Positions 1 through 7,044 of a DNA stretch of 10,692 nt are shown here, one piece after another (positions within the stretch are counted from its first letter, which is position 1; each line of letters begins with the position of its first letter). The DNA lies in assembly GCA_030151165.1 (NCBI GenBank), contig JASLEM010000358.1, positions 1-10,692 on the forward strand, written 5' to 3'. A model generated the notes under the pieces. That model searched no databases and was not told the DNA's origin. It worked only from the letters and a program-made list of their open reading frames with translations. The position numbers and the translations under genes are program-made. The stretch comes from Burkholderiaceae bacterium (GTDB taxonomy: Bacteria > Pseudomonadota > Gammaproteobacteria > Burkholderiales > Burkholderiaceae).

Positions 1-874
<874 letters not shown>

Positions 875-893
875 CCGGCGCGGCGCGCAGGCG

Positions 894-928
894 AAAAAAA
901 GCCGGCCCGCGCATCGCGGGGCCGGCTT
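894..928 (-). terminator. Rho-independent terminator of the cyclophilin gene
   Basis: Read on the minus strand, a near-perfect hairpin has arms at 915-928 and 899-911, a 3-nt loop and one bulged G. It is followed by a run of seven T (complement of A894-900), and it starts about 18 bp after the cyclophilin stop codon. On the plus strand the same stem is followed only by TTCGTC, so it could stop tgt transcripts weakly at best. The stem is very GC-rich (GCCGGCCC core). Confidence 0.88.
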
Positions 929-945
929 CGTCGAGGCGCGCTGGA

Positions 946-2148
946 TTACTGCGTCTGCGTGGCGCTCGTGATCACCACGTTCGGGATCGGCACGCACGAG
1001 CCGTCGGTGAAGCTGTCCAGCGGCGCGCACGGCGTCGCCGCGGCGATCTGCTGGACGAGCGCGGCGCTGCCCGAGACGTCCGCGAACACGGCGAAGCCCT
1101 GGGCGTCGAGCTTGCTCGCGTTGTTGGCGATGTTGAAGAAGAACTGCGACGTCGCCGAGTCGAGCTGGTTCGTGCGGGCCATCGCCACGGTCCATTGCAC
1201 GTTGCTGCCGCCGGTGGTCTCGAGCGCGATCGGCGCGAACGTGGGCGTCTTCGGCGTCGGCAGCGTGCCGCTGGTCGTCGTGCCGTAGCCGCCGCCCTGC
1301 ACCACGAAGCCCGGTGCCACGCGGTGGAAGATCAGGCCGTTGTAGAAGCCCGTGTTGACGTAGGCGAGGAAGTTGTCGACGGTGATCGGCGCCTTGTCGC
1401 CCTTGAGCGCGAAGACGATGTTGCCGCTCACGCCGCCGCCGCTGACGGCCATCGTGACGACCGGCGGCGCCACCGTGAACGTCGCGCTCGAGTTCAGCAC
1501 GGCACCGAAGCCGTCCTTGAGCACCACCGAGCCGCTGTACGCGCCCGACACGGTGCACTGGTAGTAGGCGGTCGTCGACGAGCTCACCGTCGGCGCCTGC
1601 GTCACCAGGCTCACGTTCTTGCAGCCGGTCGGCACCGGCGTGAGGCCGTTGCCGTCCAGGTTCGTGCCGACGACCGTGACCAGCGCGGGCGCGCCGTACT
1701 TGGTGGCGGTGGCGAACGCGGACGTCACGACGGGCGCGGTGAGGCTGAAGCTGGCCGTGCCGAGCGCCGCGCCGGACGCCGACGCGATGTTCACCGTGCC
1801 CGTGTAGGCGGCCGGCGTGCAGTTGTAGTACGCGGTGGTGGAACTGCTGACGTTCTGCCCGGACGTCAGCCGGGTCATGCCGCTGCAGGCCGCCGAGGTG
1901 ACCGCGAGGGTGCTGTCGAGGTTCGTGCCGTTGACCGTGACCAGCACCGGCGCGTTGTACGCGGTCGCGGTGGCGGTGGCGCTCGTGAACGTCGGCGCGG
2001 GAGCCGGCGGCGGGGGCGGAGGCGGAGGTGTGCTGTCGCCGCCACCGCCGCAAGCGGCGAGCGTGGCGATCGAGGCCGCCATGACGGCGAGCGAGGCGAG
2101 GCGCAGGGAAAGGAGTCCGTGGGCCGAGGAGGTCGAGGAAGAGGACAT
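946..2148 (-). CDS. Cyclophilin-type peptidyl-prolyl isomerase lipoprotein with two Ig-like repeats
   Basis: This 400-residue protein is predicted to be a membrane-anchored periplasmic peptidyl-prolyl cis-trans isomerase. Residues 12-32 form a signal peptide ending in the lipobox LAAC, so C33 should be lipidated. A flexible Gly/Asp/Pro linker follows (eight prolines in a row, about 41-48). Two similar beta-rich modules come next (about 53-136 and 140-226), each with a cysteine pair (C88/C110 and C176/C198). The C-terminal cyclophilin domain (about 233-398) carries [13 protein letters not shown], with catalytic R276, then a SQFFFNI motif and GFAVFADV, as in PpiA/PpiB. Phe stands where human cyclophilin A has Trp121, as in other bacterial forms, which predicts low cyclosporin sensitivity. 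The frame stays open upstream to 2568, but the ATG at 2148 places the signal peptide correctly and avoids overlapping the divergent gene. No strong Shine-Dalgarno is visible. Confidence 0.92.
   Translation of the reverse strand: MSSSSTSSAHGLLSLRLASLAVMAASIATLAACGGGGDSTPPPPPPPPAPAPTFTSATATATAYNAPVLVTVNGTNLDSTLAVTSAACSGMTRLTSGQNVSSSTTAYYNCTPAAYTGTVNIASASGAALGTASFSLTAPVVTSAFATATKYGAPALVTVVGTNLDGNGLTPVPTGCKNVSLVTQAPTVSSSTTAYYQCTVSGAYSGSVVLKDGFGAVLNSSATFTVAPPVVTMAVSGGGVSGNIVFALKGDKAPITVDNFLAYVNTGFYNGLIFHRVAPGFVVQGGGYGTTTSGTLPTPKTPTFAPIALETTGGSNVQWTVAMARTNQLDSATSQFFFNIANNASKLDAQGFAVFADVSGSAALVQQIAAATPCAPLDSFTDGSCVPIPNVVITSATQTQ
1471..1992 (-). repeat. Tandem duplicated Ig-like (IPT/TIG-like) module inside the cyclophilin lipoprotein
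   Basis: Protein residues about 53-136 and 140-226 align with each other. Both begin with A-T-A-[TY]-x-AP-x-LVTV-x-GTNLD, and both contain [11 protein letters not shown] followed by a Y-[TS]-G-[TS]-V stretch. The DNA copies are also similar around 1553-1600 versus 1816-1865 and 1658-1720 versus 1919-1985. This looks like an internal domain duplication. The fold assignment (Ig/IPT-like beta sandwich) is inferred from the alternating beta pattern and spacing. Confidence 0.75.
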
Positions 2149-2233
2149 GAACTTTGCGTTCGGAAAGCTGGAGTGCGGCCATGTTAAGGGCTGCCGCGGC
2201 GACTTTCGCGTGGCGCGAGTTACCCTTTCGGGT

Positions 2234-2731
2234 ATGAACAGACCGACCTCCGCGCCGTTGCGGTTCCTCGCTTCGGCGGCGACGTGGGCGTTCGCGCTGG
2301 TGCTCCTGTTCGAGGAGTGGGGCTGGGCGCCGCTGGCGCGCCTGATGGGCGTCGTCGCGAAGCTGCCGGGGGTCGCGTGGGTCGAGCGCCAGATCGCCGC
2401 CCTGCCCCCGCGCCTCGCGCTGGGTGTGCTGTTCGTGCCGATGCTGGTGCTGCTGCCGTTCAAGATCGGCGCGTTGTGGCTGATGGCCGGGGGACGGATG
2501 GCGTCGGGCGTCGCGCTGTTCCTCGGCGCGAAGATCCTCGGCACCGGCATCGTCGCCCGCCTCTTCATGCTGACGCAGCCGCAGCTGATGCGGCTCGCGT
2601 GGTTCGCGCGCGTCTACCTGCGCTGGCTGGCGTGGAAGAACATGCTGATGGCGCACGTTCGAGCCACCTTGCCGTGGCGTCTCATGCGCGCGACCTTGCG
2701 GCGATGGCGCCGGAGCGCGCGGCGCGGGTGA
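2234..2731 (+). CDS. Small polytopic membrane protein of unknown function
   Basis: This 165-residue protein has hydrophobic segments at about 10-28, 61-84 and 88-113, consistent with two or three membrane spans. The tail from about 135 is strongly basic (many Arg, ending [10 protein letters not shown]) and probably faces the cytoplasm. I recognise no catalytic motif; similar short transmembrane proteins are annotated as hypothetical in Burkholderiales. The start at 2234 was chosen because the preceding frame overlaps the divergent cyclophilin gene. A 5-bp inverted repeat (TACCC-TTTC-GGGTA, 2221-2234) touches the start codon, and no clear Shine-Dalgarno is seen. The gene stops at 2729-2731, one base before the stop of the converging transporter gene, so no terminator fits between them. 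That it is a real gene is supported by hydrophobic pattern and spacing; its function is unknown. Confidence 0.72.
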   Translation: MNRPTSAPLRFLASAATWAFALVLLFEEWGWAPLARLMGVVAKLPGVAWVERQIAALPPRLALGVLFVPMLVLLPFKIGALWLMAGGRMASGVALFLGAKILGTGIVARLFMLTQPQLMRLAWFARVYLRWLAWKNMLMAHVRATLPWRLMRATLRRWRRSARRG

Positions 2732-2732
2732 G

Positions 2733-4637
2733 TCAGACGACGCGGGCGTCCAGCAACTGGCCGACTTCGCGCTGGAGCTCCTCGGGCGTCACGGCCGCCG
2801 GGGCGATGCCCTTGCCCACGTTCAGGCCCACGCGGCTGAACAGGCCGCGGCGGAACGGATGGCTCATCGCCGCGCCGTCGATGCGCGAGAAGAACGAGCC
2901 CCAGAGGTTCTGCAACGCGAGCGGCACCACGGGCACCGGGCGTTGCTCGAGGATGCGCATGATGCCGCCCTTGAAGGGCTTGATGGTGCCGTCGTTGGTG
3001 ATGCCGCCCTCGGGGAAGATGCCCAGCAGGTCGCCCTCGGCGAGCACGTGGTCGGCGGCGGCGAACGCGGCCTCGTAGGCGGCCGGATCGTCGTTCTTCG
3101 GCGCGATCGGGATGGCCTTGGCGAGCTTGAAGAACCAGCCCAGCACCGGGATGCGGAAGATGCGCGAGTCCATCAGGAACCGGATCGGGCGCGGGCTCGC
3201 GGCCATCAGCAGCACGGGGTCGACGAAGCTCACGTGGTTGCACACGACGATCGCCGCGCCCGTCGCCGGGATGTTCTCCTCCCCGCGGATCCGGAAGCGA
3301 TAGACGGTGCGCGTCAGCACGAATGCGAAGAAGCGCAGCAGGTACTCCGGCACCAGGAAGAAGATGTAGCCGGCGACGACCGCGTTGGCGATGCCTGTGA
3401 TCAGGAACACGCCCGCGATGCTCACGCCGAAGTGCAGCAGCGCGCCGGCGATCAGCGAGCTGCCGATCATGAACAGCGCGTTGAGGATGTTGTTGGCCGC
3501 GATGATGCGCGCGCGGTGGCTGGGTTGCGCGCGCAGCTGGATCAGCGCGTACATCGGCACGCTGTACAGGCCGGCGCTGAGCGACAGCATGAACAGGTCG
3601 ATCATTGGCCGCACGTGCTGGCCCTGGCCGACGAAATCGGACAAGGTCCAGCCGCTGGCCGCGGCCGGCGCCTGCAGGTGGCTCACGGCGAAGTAGAGGT
3701 CGATCGCGAAGACGCTCATGCCGATGGCGCCGAGCGGCACCAGCCCGATCTCGACCTGGCGGCGCGACAGCATCTCGCACATCAGCGAACCGATGCCGAC
3801 GCCCACCGAGAACAGCACGAGCAGCAACGACGCGACATGGGCGTCACCGTGCAGCACGTCCTTAGCGAACGACGGGAACTGCGACAGGAAGGTGGCGCCG
3901 AAGAACCACATCCACGAGATGCCGAGCAGCGAACGGAACACGACGATGTCCTGTGCCGCGAGCCTCAGGTTGCGCATCGTCTCGGAGACCGGGTTCCAGT
4001 TGATCTGCAGCGCGCTGTCGTGCGCCGGCGTCGACGGGATGCCCTGCGCGGTCAGGCGGCCAATGATTGCGATCACCACGCATGCGCCCGCCGCAAGCTC
4101 GGGGCCCATGCCGGGCACGACGACCAGCAGACCGCCGGCGAGCTGGCCCAGCAGGATCGCGACGAAGGTGCCCATCTCGACCATGCCGTTGCCGCCGGTG
4201 ATCTCCTGGTCGTTCAGGTGCTGCGGCAGGTAGGCGTACTTGACCGGGCCGAACAGCGTCGAGTGGATGCCCATCAGGAACAGGCAGACCAGCAACACCG
4301 CGACCTGCTGCCCGACGAAGCCCCAGGTGGCGAGCAGCATGATGCCGATCTCGAACCACTTGATGAGCCGCATCATCGAGGCCTTGTCGTACTTGTCGGC
4401 CAGCTGGCCACTGGTGGCCGAGAGCAGCACGAATGGCAGGATGAACACGGCGCTGATGACGAGGCCGGCCTTCTCGGGCGACAGCCAGGACACGTTCAGC
4501 TGGTAGGTGACGAGCACCGTGAACGCGAACTTCAGGACGTTGTCGTTGCCCGCGCCGAAGAACTGCGTCCAGAAGAACGGCGCGAAGCGTCGTTGGCCGA
4601 GGAGCGCGAACTGGCTGGGATGGGGTTGCTGGCTCAT
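2733..4637 (-). CDS. MFS transporter (LplT-like) fused to a PlsC-type glycerophospholipid acyltransferase
   Basis: This 634-residue inner-membrane protein has two parts. Residues about 10-440 are a major facilitator transporter resembling the lysophospholipid flippase LplT. It opens with RFAPFFWTQFFGAGNDNVLK and has a motif-A-like GQLADKYDKASMM at 77-89. Residues about 445-634 are a PlsC/LPLAT acyltransferase with the catalytic HX4D motif (NHVSFVD, H468 and D473) and the substrate motif FPEGGITNDG (541-550). In Escherichia coli LplT imports lysophospholipids and the separate enzyme Aas re-acylates them. Here transport and acyl transfer are joined, but the acyl-ACP synthetase (AMP-binding) domain of Aas is absent. 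Remodelling of lysophospholipids is therefore likely but inferred. The start at 4637 (MSQQP) is preferred over an upstream ATG at 4730, whose extra 31 residues look non-coding; an AGGA lies somewhat far upstream. The gene lies 105 bp downstream of the DUF2145-like gene, on the same strand. Confidence 0.9.
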   Translation of the reverse strand: MSQQPHPSQFALLGQRRFAPFFWTQFFGAGNDNVLKFAFTVLVTYQLNVSWLSPEKAGLVISAVFILPFVLLSATSGQLADKYDKASMMRLIKWFEIGIMLLATWGFVGQQVAVLLVCLFLMGIHSTLFGPVKYAYLPQHLNDQEITGGNGMVEMGTFVAILLGQLAGGLLVVVPGMGPELAAGACVVIAIIGRLTAQGIPSTPAHDSALQINWNPVSETMRNLRLAAQDIVVFRSLLGISWMWFFGATFLSQFPSFAKDVLHGDAHVASLLLVLFSVGVGIGSLMCEMLSRRQVEIGLVPLGAIGMSVFAIDLYFAVSHLQAPAAASGWTLSDFVGQGQHVRPMIDLFMLSLSAGLYSVPMYALIQLRAQPSHRARIIAANNILNALFMIGSSLIAGALLHFGVSIAGVFLITGIANAVVAGYIFFLVPEYLLRFFAFVLTRTVYRFRIRGEENIPATGAAIVVCNHVSFVDPVLLMAASPRPIRFLMDSRIFRIPVLGWFFKLAKAIPIAPKNDDPAAYEAAFAAADHVLAEGDLLGIFPEGGITNDGTIKPFKGGIMRILEQRPVPVVPLALQNLWGSFFSRIDGAAMSHPFRRGLFSRVGLNVGKGIAPAAVTPEELQREVGQLLDARVV

Positions 4638-4676
4638 GGTGTGTCTGGCTGTCCTGTTGCGGGAACTGTAGCCGCA

Positions 4677-4720
4677 CTCACCCGGCTCACCCGGGGAGTT
4701 TGTGCCGCATTTCCCCGGGT
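4677..4720. repeat. Inverted and tandem repeats in the leader of the transporter-acyltransferase gene
   Basis: A 9-bp perfect inverted repeat (ACCCGGGGA at 4689-4697 and TCCCCGGGT at 4712-4720, 14-nt spacer) would form a strong hairpin in RNA from either strand. Its left arm overlaps a tandem duplication of CTCACCCGG (4677-4685 and 4686-4694). It sits between the DUF2145-like stop (4743) and the transporter start (4637). There is no T-run after it on the minus strand, so it is not a canonical intrinsic terminator. It could be a partial terminator/attenuator, an mRNA-stabilising structure or an operator. Confidence 0.5.
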
Positions 4721-4742
4721 ATCGCGCCATGCGCCTTCCGGA

Positions 4743-5663
4743 TCACCAGACCGTCACCGGCGCGCCCGCGAGCTTCTCGCGACGCATCCAGTCGAACATC
4801 GAGTCGACCGTCACGGTGGCGATGTGATCGCTGAAGCGCTGGGAGTTCGGATGGTCGTCGAACGCGACGTTGGCCTTCGTGATGCGGGCGCCGAGGCGCG
4901 TGAATGCGTCGATGTGCAGAACCGTGGGCTGGTAGTCGTGCAGGTGCAGCCAGGCCTGCGCGCGCGCCCGTGTCGATGCCGCCGGGTCGAGCGATCCGGC
5001 CAGCGTCTCGAGTGCCCACTGGTTGCTCTGCTGGTAGGTCGTGGCCCACGGATAGGCGACGACACTGTAGGCGGGCGTGTGCCACTGCACGAGGCGCCTG
5101 TCGTCGTGCATCGTCTGCATCAACGCCGCCTGCACCTCGGGATCGGGCACGACATACGCTGCCCGGTATTCGAACGGGGTGTCCATGAAGAACTGGCCGA
5201 GGCCCTGGCGAAAGATGGCGGCTTCGGCCGTGCCGCACTGGTTGAGCTTGTGGGCGACGCGCCAGACGGTGTGGGTCGACGGCGTCGGCGGCAGCTGCGC
5301 GGCGATGGTCGCGGCGGCGTCCGGGTCGCCCATCGCGGCGAGCACGTGCGTGGTGTCGATGACGCGCGGCGCGGGTGGCGCGTCGTCGGGCACGGTCTCG
5401 CGATAGGCGAACGCCAGGTGCGAATACGTCAGGCCGTATTTGCGGAGGTCCTGCCCGGCACGCGCGAGCAGCACGACTTGAGCGCCGCTGGCGTCGAGGC
5501 TGCGCTGGACGTGATCGGCCAGCGTCATCGCGCGCTGGATCCCCTGCGCCGTCGGCGGCTCCTCGTTGCAGGGCGTGCCGGCGTGCGCGGCCGTCGCGAA
5601 AACGGCCATCGCGAGGCCGGCTGCGAGCACACTGCGGAAAGCGAAGCGAACCGTCGCGTTCAT
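4743..5663 (-). CDS. Exported DUF2145-like protein of unknown function
   Basis: This 306-residue protein has a clear signal peptide: a basic N-terminus, a hydrophobic core at about 11-24, and probable cleavage after AHA at residue 28. The mature protein is therefore periplasmic or secreted. From memory of the family, the pattern GQDLRKYGLTYSHLAFAYRE (about 70-89), VAHKLNQCGT (136-145), FRQGLGQFF (151-159) and YQQSNQWALE (210-219) matches proteins annotated as DUF2145 in beta- and gammaproteobacteria, whose function is not established. The YSH-hydrophobic motif loosely recalls the histidine motif of permuted NlpC/P60-like enzymes. The only mature cysteines are C32 and C143, so an enzymatic role is speculative. 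The start codon overlaps the stop of the upstream gene by 4 bp (ATGA), indicating translational coupling. Confidence 0.82.
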   Translation of the reverse strand: MNATVRFAFRSVLAAGLAMAVFATAAHAGTPCNEEPPTAQGIQRAMTLADHVQRSLDASGAQVVLLARAGQDLRKYGLTYSHLAFAYRETVPDDAPPAPRVIDTTHVLAAMGDPDAAATIAAQLPPTPSTHTVWRVAHKLNQCGTAEAAIFRQGLGQFFMDTPFEYRAAYVVPDPEVQAALMQTMHDDRRLVQWHTPAYSVVAYPWATTYQQSNQWALETLAGSLDPAASTRARAQAWLHLHDYQPTVLHIDAFTRLGARITKANVAFDDHPNSQRFSDHIATVTVDSMFDWMRREKLAGAPVTVW

Positions 5664-6112
5664 TGCGACACCCGTTCGTTGTAGAGCATGGCCTTTCCGA
5701 TCTCGTTGGGGATGAACGCGATGGCCTGCCCCGCCACGCTCAGCAGCGTGCCGGTGGCCAGCGCGGTCACGGTGATGACGGTACCCACGCCGACGGCCGA
5801 TGCGCCGGCGACGTGGCCGACCACTCGTACGCTGGCCTTCGCGCCGTCGACGGTGTTCTCCACCACCCAGACGACCCCGTCGGCACTGACCTCCACGCTG
5901 CGCACGACGACACTGCCGACGCCCGCGACAAGCATCACGGGCAGCGCCACCGAGACTGCCACCGGCAGCATCGACAGTTCGCTGAGCTCGCTCGATGGCG
6001 ACTCCGCACGCGCGGGCGAGGTGCAGGCGAGCGCGAGCGCCGCGGCCGCGACGAGGGTCGCGGTCCGGATCGAAGCACCGAAGGTGCGGAACGGGGCAGA
6101 CGGGGGTTTCAT
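5660..6112 (-). CDS. Small exported hydrophobic protein, partner of the DUF2145-like gene
   Basis: This 150-residue protein has an N-terminal export signal (about 1-36) with probable signal peptidase I cleavage after ARA. A Cys at 30 follows LALA but is a poor lipobox. The mature part begins with a Ser/Glu-rich stretch, then has two hydrophobic Gly/Val/Ala-rich segments (about 49-70 and 105-134) and ends in IAFIPNEIGKAMLYNERVSQ. I recall similar short proteins next to DUF2145-type genes in Proteobacteria, all without known function. The start at 6112 is supported by GAAGG six bases upstream and by the signal peptide. A palindrome resembling parS covers this start codon and part of the Shine-Dalgarno. 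The gene ends within ATGA of the next gene. The shared export signals and coupling suggest that the two products act together in the envelope. Confidence 0.8.
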   Translation of the reverse strand: MKPPSAPFRTFGASIRTATLVAAAALALACTSPARAESPSSELSELSMLPVAVSVALPVMLVAGVGSVVVRSVEVSADGVVWVVENTVDGAKASVRVVGHVAGASAVGVGTVITVTALATGTLLSVAGQAIAFIPNEIGKAMLYNERVSQ

Positions 6113-6120
6113 GTGAAACC
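6105..6120. promoter_or_regulatory. Degenerate parS-like palindrome over a start codon
   Basis: GGTTTCATGTGAAACC matches 13 of 16 positions of the parS consensus TGTTTCACGTGAAACA, and 13 of 14 in the GTTTCACGTGAAAC core. The one core mismatch is central (CATGTG instead of CACGTG). Its arms (GGTTTCA/TGAAACC) are perfectly inverted about a TG centre. It covers the ATG and the last bases of the Shine-Dalgarno of the small exported-protein gene, so an RNA hairpin hiding the ribosome-binding site is an alternative reading. ParB binding here is unproven. Confidence 0.45.
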
Positions 6121-6175
6121 TTCACTGTAGAGTCGATGACGGGGCGATGATGAGGGGTTCGCGGGCGGCCGACAA

Positions 6176-6228
6176 CGCGATCGCGCCGAGTGCCATCCGG
6201 CGCGTCGTGAGGTATCGTCGCCGGATAC
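6176..6228. promoter_or_regulatory. Inverted-repeat-rich divergent control region
   Basis: The 143-bp gap between the divergent exported-protein gene (start 6112) and the regulator gene (start 6256) holds several symmetric elements. These are a CGCGATCGCG palindrome (6176-6185), an 8-bp inverted repeat ATCCGGCG/CGCCGGAT (6195-6202 and 6219-6226, 16-nt spacer), and GTATC/GATAC (6212-6216 and 6224-6228). Such symmetry is typical of operators for dimeric helix-turn-helix regulators, so autoregulation and control of the divergent pair is plausible. No convincing -35/-10 pair can be named in this GC-rich stretch. Confidence 0.4.
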
Positions 6229-6255
6229 TTTTCGTCGCAACTCGTCCGCGAAGTC

Positions 6256-7005
6256 ATGAGCACCACCCTCGAGATCGTCAACGTCCTGAAGGCCGAGCTG
6301 AAGCTGGCCAGGCTCACCTATGCGGAACTCGGGCGCGAGCTGGGCCTCGCCGAGTCCAGCGTGAAGCGCATGTTCGCGAAGGGCGACATGCCGCTGAAGC
6401 GCATCGACGAAATCTGTCGCGTGCTCAAGTGCGACTTCGCCGAGCTGGCGCGAAAGGTGGCCGATATCGAGCTGTTGCGTGACGAGCTGAGCGTGGAGCA
6501 GGAGCAGGCGGTGGTGGCCGACAAGCGGCTGCTCGTGATGGCGCTTTGCACGCTCAGCCAGTGGCCCTACGACCAGATCATGGCCACGTACGCGTTCACC
6601 GAGGCCGAGGCGGTGCGCCACCTGACCCAGCTGGACCGGCTGGGCATCATCGAGCTGAAGCCGCTGAACCGCTACCGCCTGAAGCTGGCGAAGACCTTCC
6701 GCTGGCGCCCGGGTGGCCCGGTGATGCAATTCTTCCGCGAGCACGGCGTCGCCGACTACTTTTCGGGCAGCTTCGACGGCGAAAGCGAAGTGCTCAGCCT
6801 CGTTCACGGCCACCTGAGCCTGCCGATGGCCAAGGTGTTCCAGGAGCGGTTGCAGCGCCTCGCGCAGGATTTTGCGCAGCAACATCTCACCGACCAGCGC
6901 CTGCCCGCCTCGCACAAGCGTGGCTTCACGGCGATCGTGAGCCTGCGGTCGTGGACTTTCGGGCCGCTGCGCGAGATGCTGCGCGACCCGAGCGTCGATC
7001 CCTGA
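6256..7005 (+). CDS. XRE-type helix-turn-helix transcriptional regulator
   Basis: This 249-residue protein has an N-terminal Cro/C1-like helix-turn-helix at about residues 9-68; the segment TYAELGRELGLAESSVKRMF (21-40) is the turn and recognition helix. It is followed by EQEQAVVADKRLLVMALCTLSQW (81-103) and a C-terminal domain of about 140 residues that ends RSWTFGPLREML. The full-length layout matches, from memory, a conserved group of XRE-family proteins of about 250 residues in Pseudomonas and Burkholderiales with no assigned target. The C-terminal domain has no ligand or catalytic motif I can name. The ATG at 6256 has only a weak GAAG nearby. It is divergent from the exported-protein pair and converges on parA, from which its stop is 39 bp away. 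It is not ParB: it lacks the ParB N-terminal arginine-rich box and the central helix-turn-helix layout. Confidence 0.85.
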   Translation: MSTTLEIVNVLKAELKLARLTYAELGRELGLAESSVKRMFAKGDMPLKRIDEICRVLKCDFAELARKVADIELLRDELSVEQEQAVVADKRLLVMALCTLSQWPYDQIMATYAFTEAEAVRHLTQLDRLGIIELKPLNRYRLKLAKTFRWRPGGPVMQFFREHGVADYFSGSFDGESEVLSLVHGHLSLPMAKVFQERLQRLAQDFAQQHLTDQRLPASHKRGFTAIVSLRSWTFGPLREMLRDPSVDP

Positions 7006-7032
7006 CGGGCACGGCGTCGACCGCCCTGCCCG
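7006..7032. terminator. Possible hairpin between converging regulator gene and parA
   Basis: CGGGCA (7006-7011) pairs with TGCCCG (7027-7032), with a further CGG/CCG inside (7012-7014 and 7021-7023) and a three-base bulge. It lies in the 39-bp gap between two stop codons, where a bidirectional terminator would be expected. No T-run follows on either strand, so it is at best a non-canonical terminator. Confidence 0.35.
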
Positions 7033-7044
7033 GTTGGCTGGGAC

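Noticed and set aside
2149..2568. An N-terminal extension of the cyclophilin frame by 140 codons
   Set aside because: It would bury the lipoprotein signal peptide and overlap the divergent membrane protein gene; the ATG at 2148 fits.
2859..5684. A 941-codon plus-strand open frame antisense to the transporter and DUF2145-like genes
   Set aside because: Its composition is His/Arg/Asp-biased with no domain motif, while the opposite strand has clear MFS and PlsC motifs and a signal peptide.
6019..6027. Cys30 of the small exported protein as a lipobox
   Set aside because: The residues before it (LALA) lack a hydrophobic Leu/Val at -3, and an ARA cleavage site just after it fits signal peptidase I better.
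6109..6915. A 268-codon minus-strand frame where parB might be expected
   Set aside because: It contains no ParB arginine-rich box or helix-turn-helix and is the antisense shadow of the XRE-type regulator gene.
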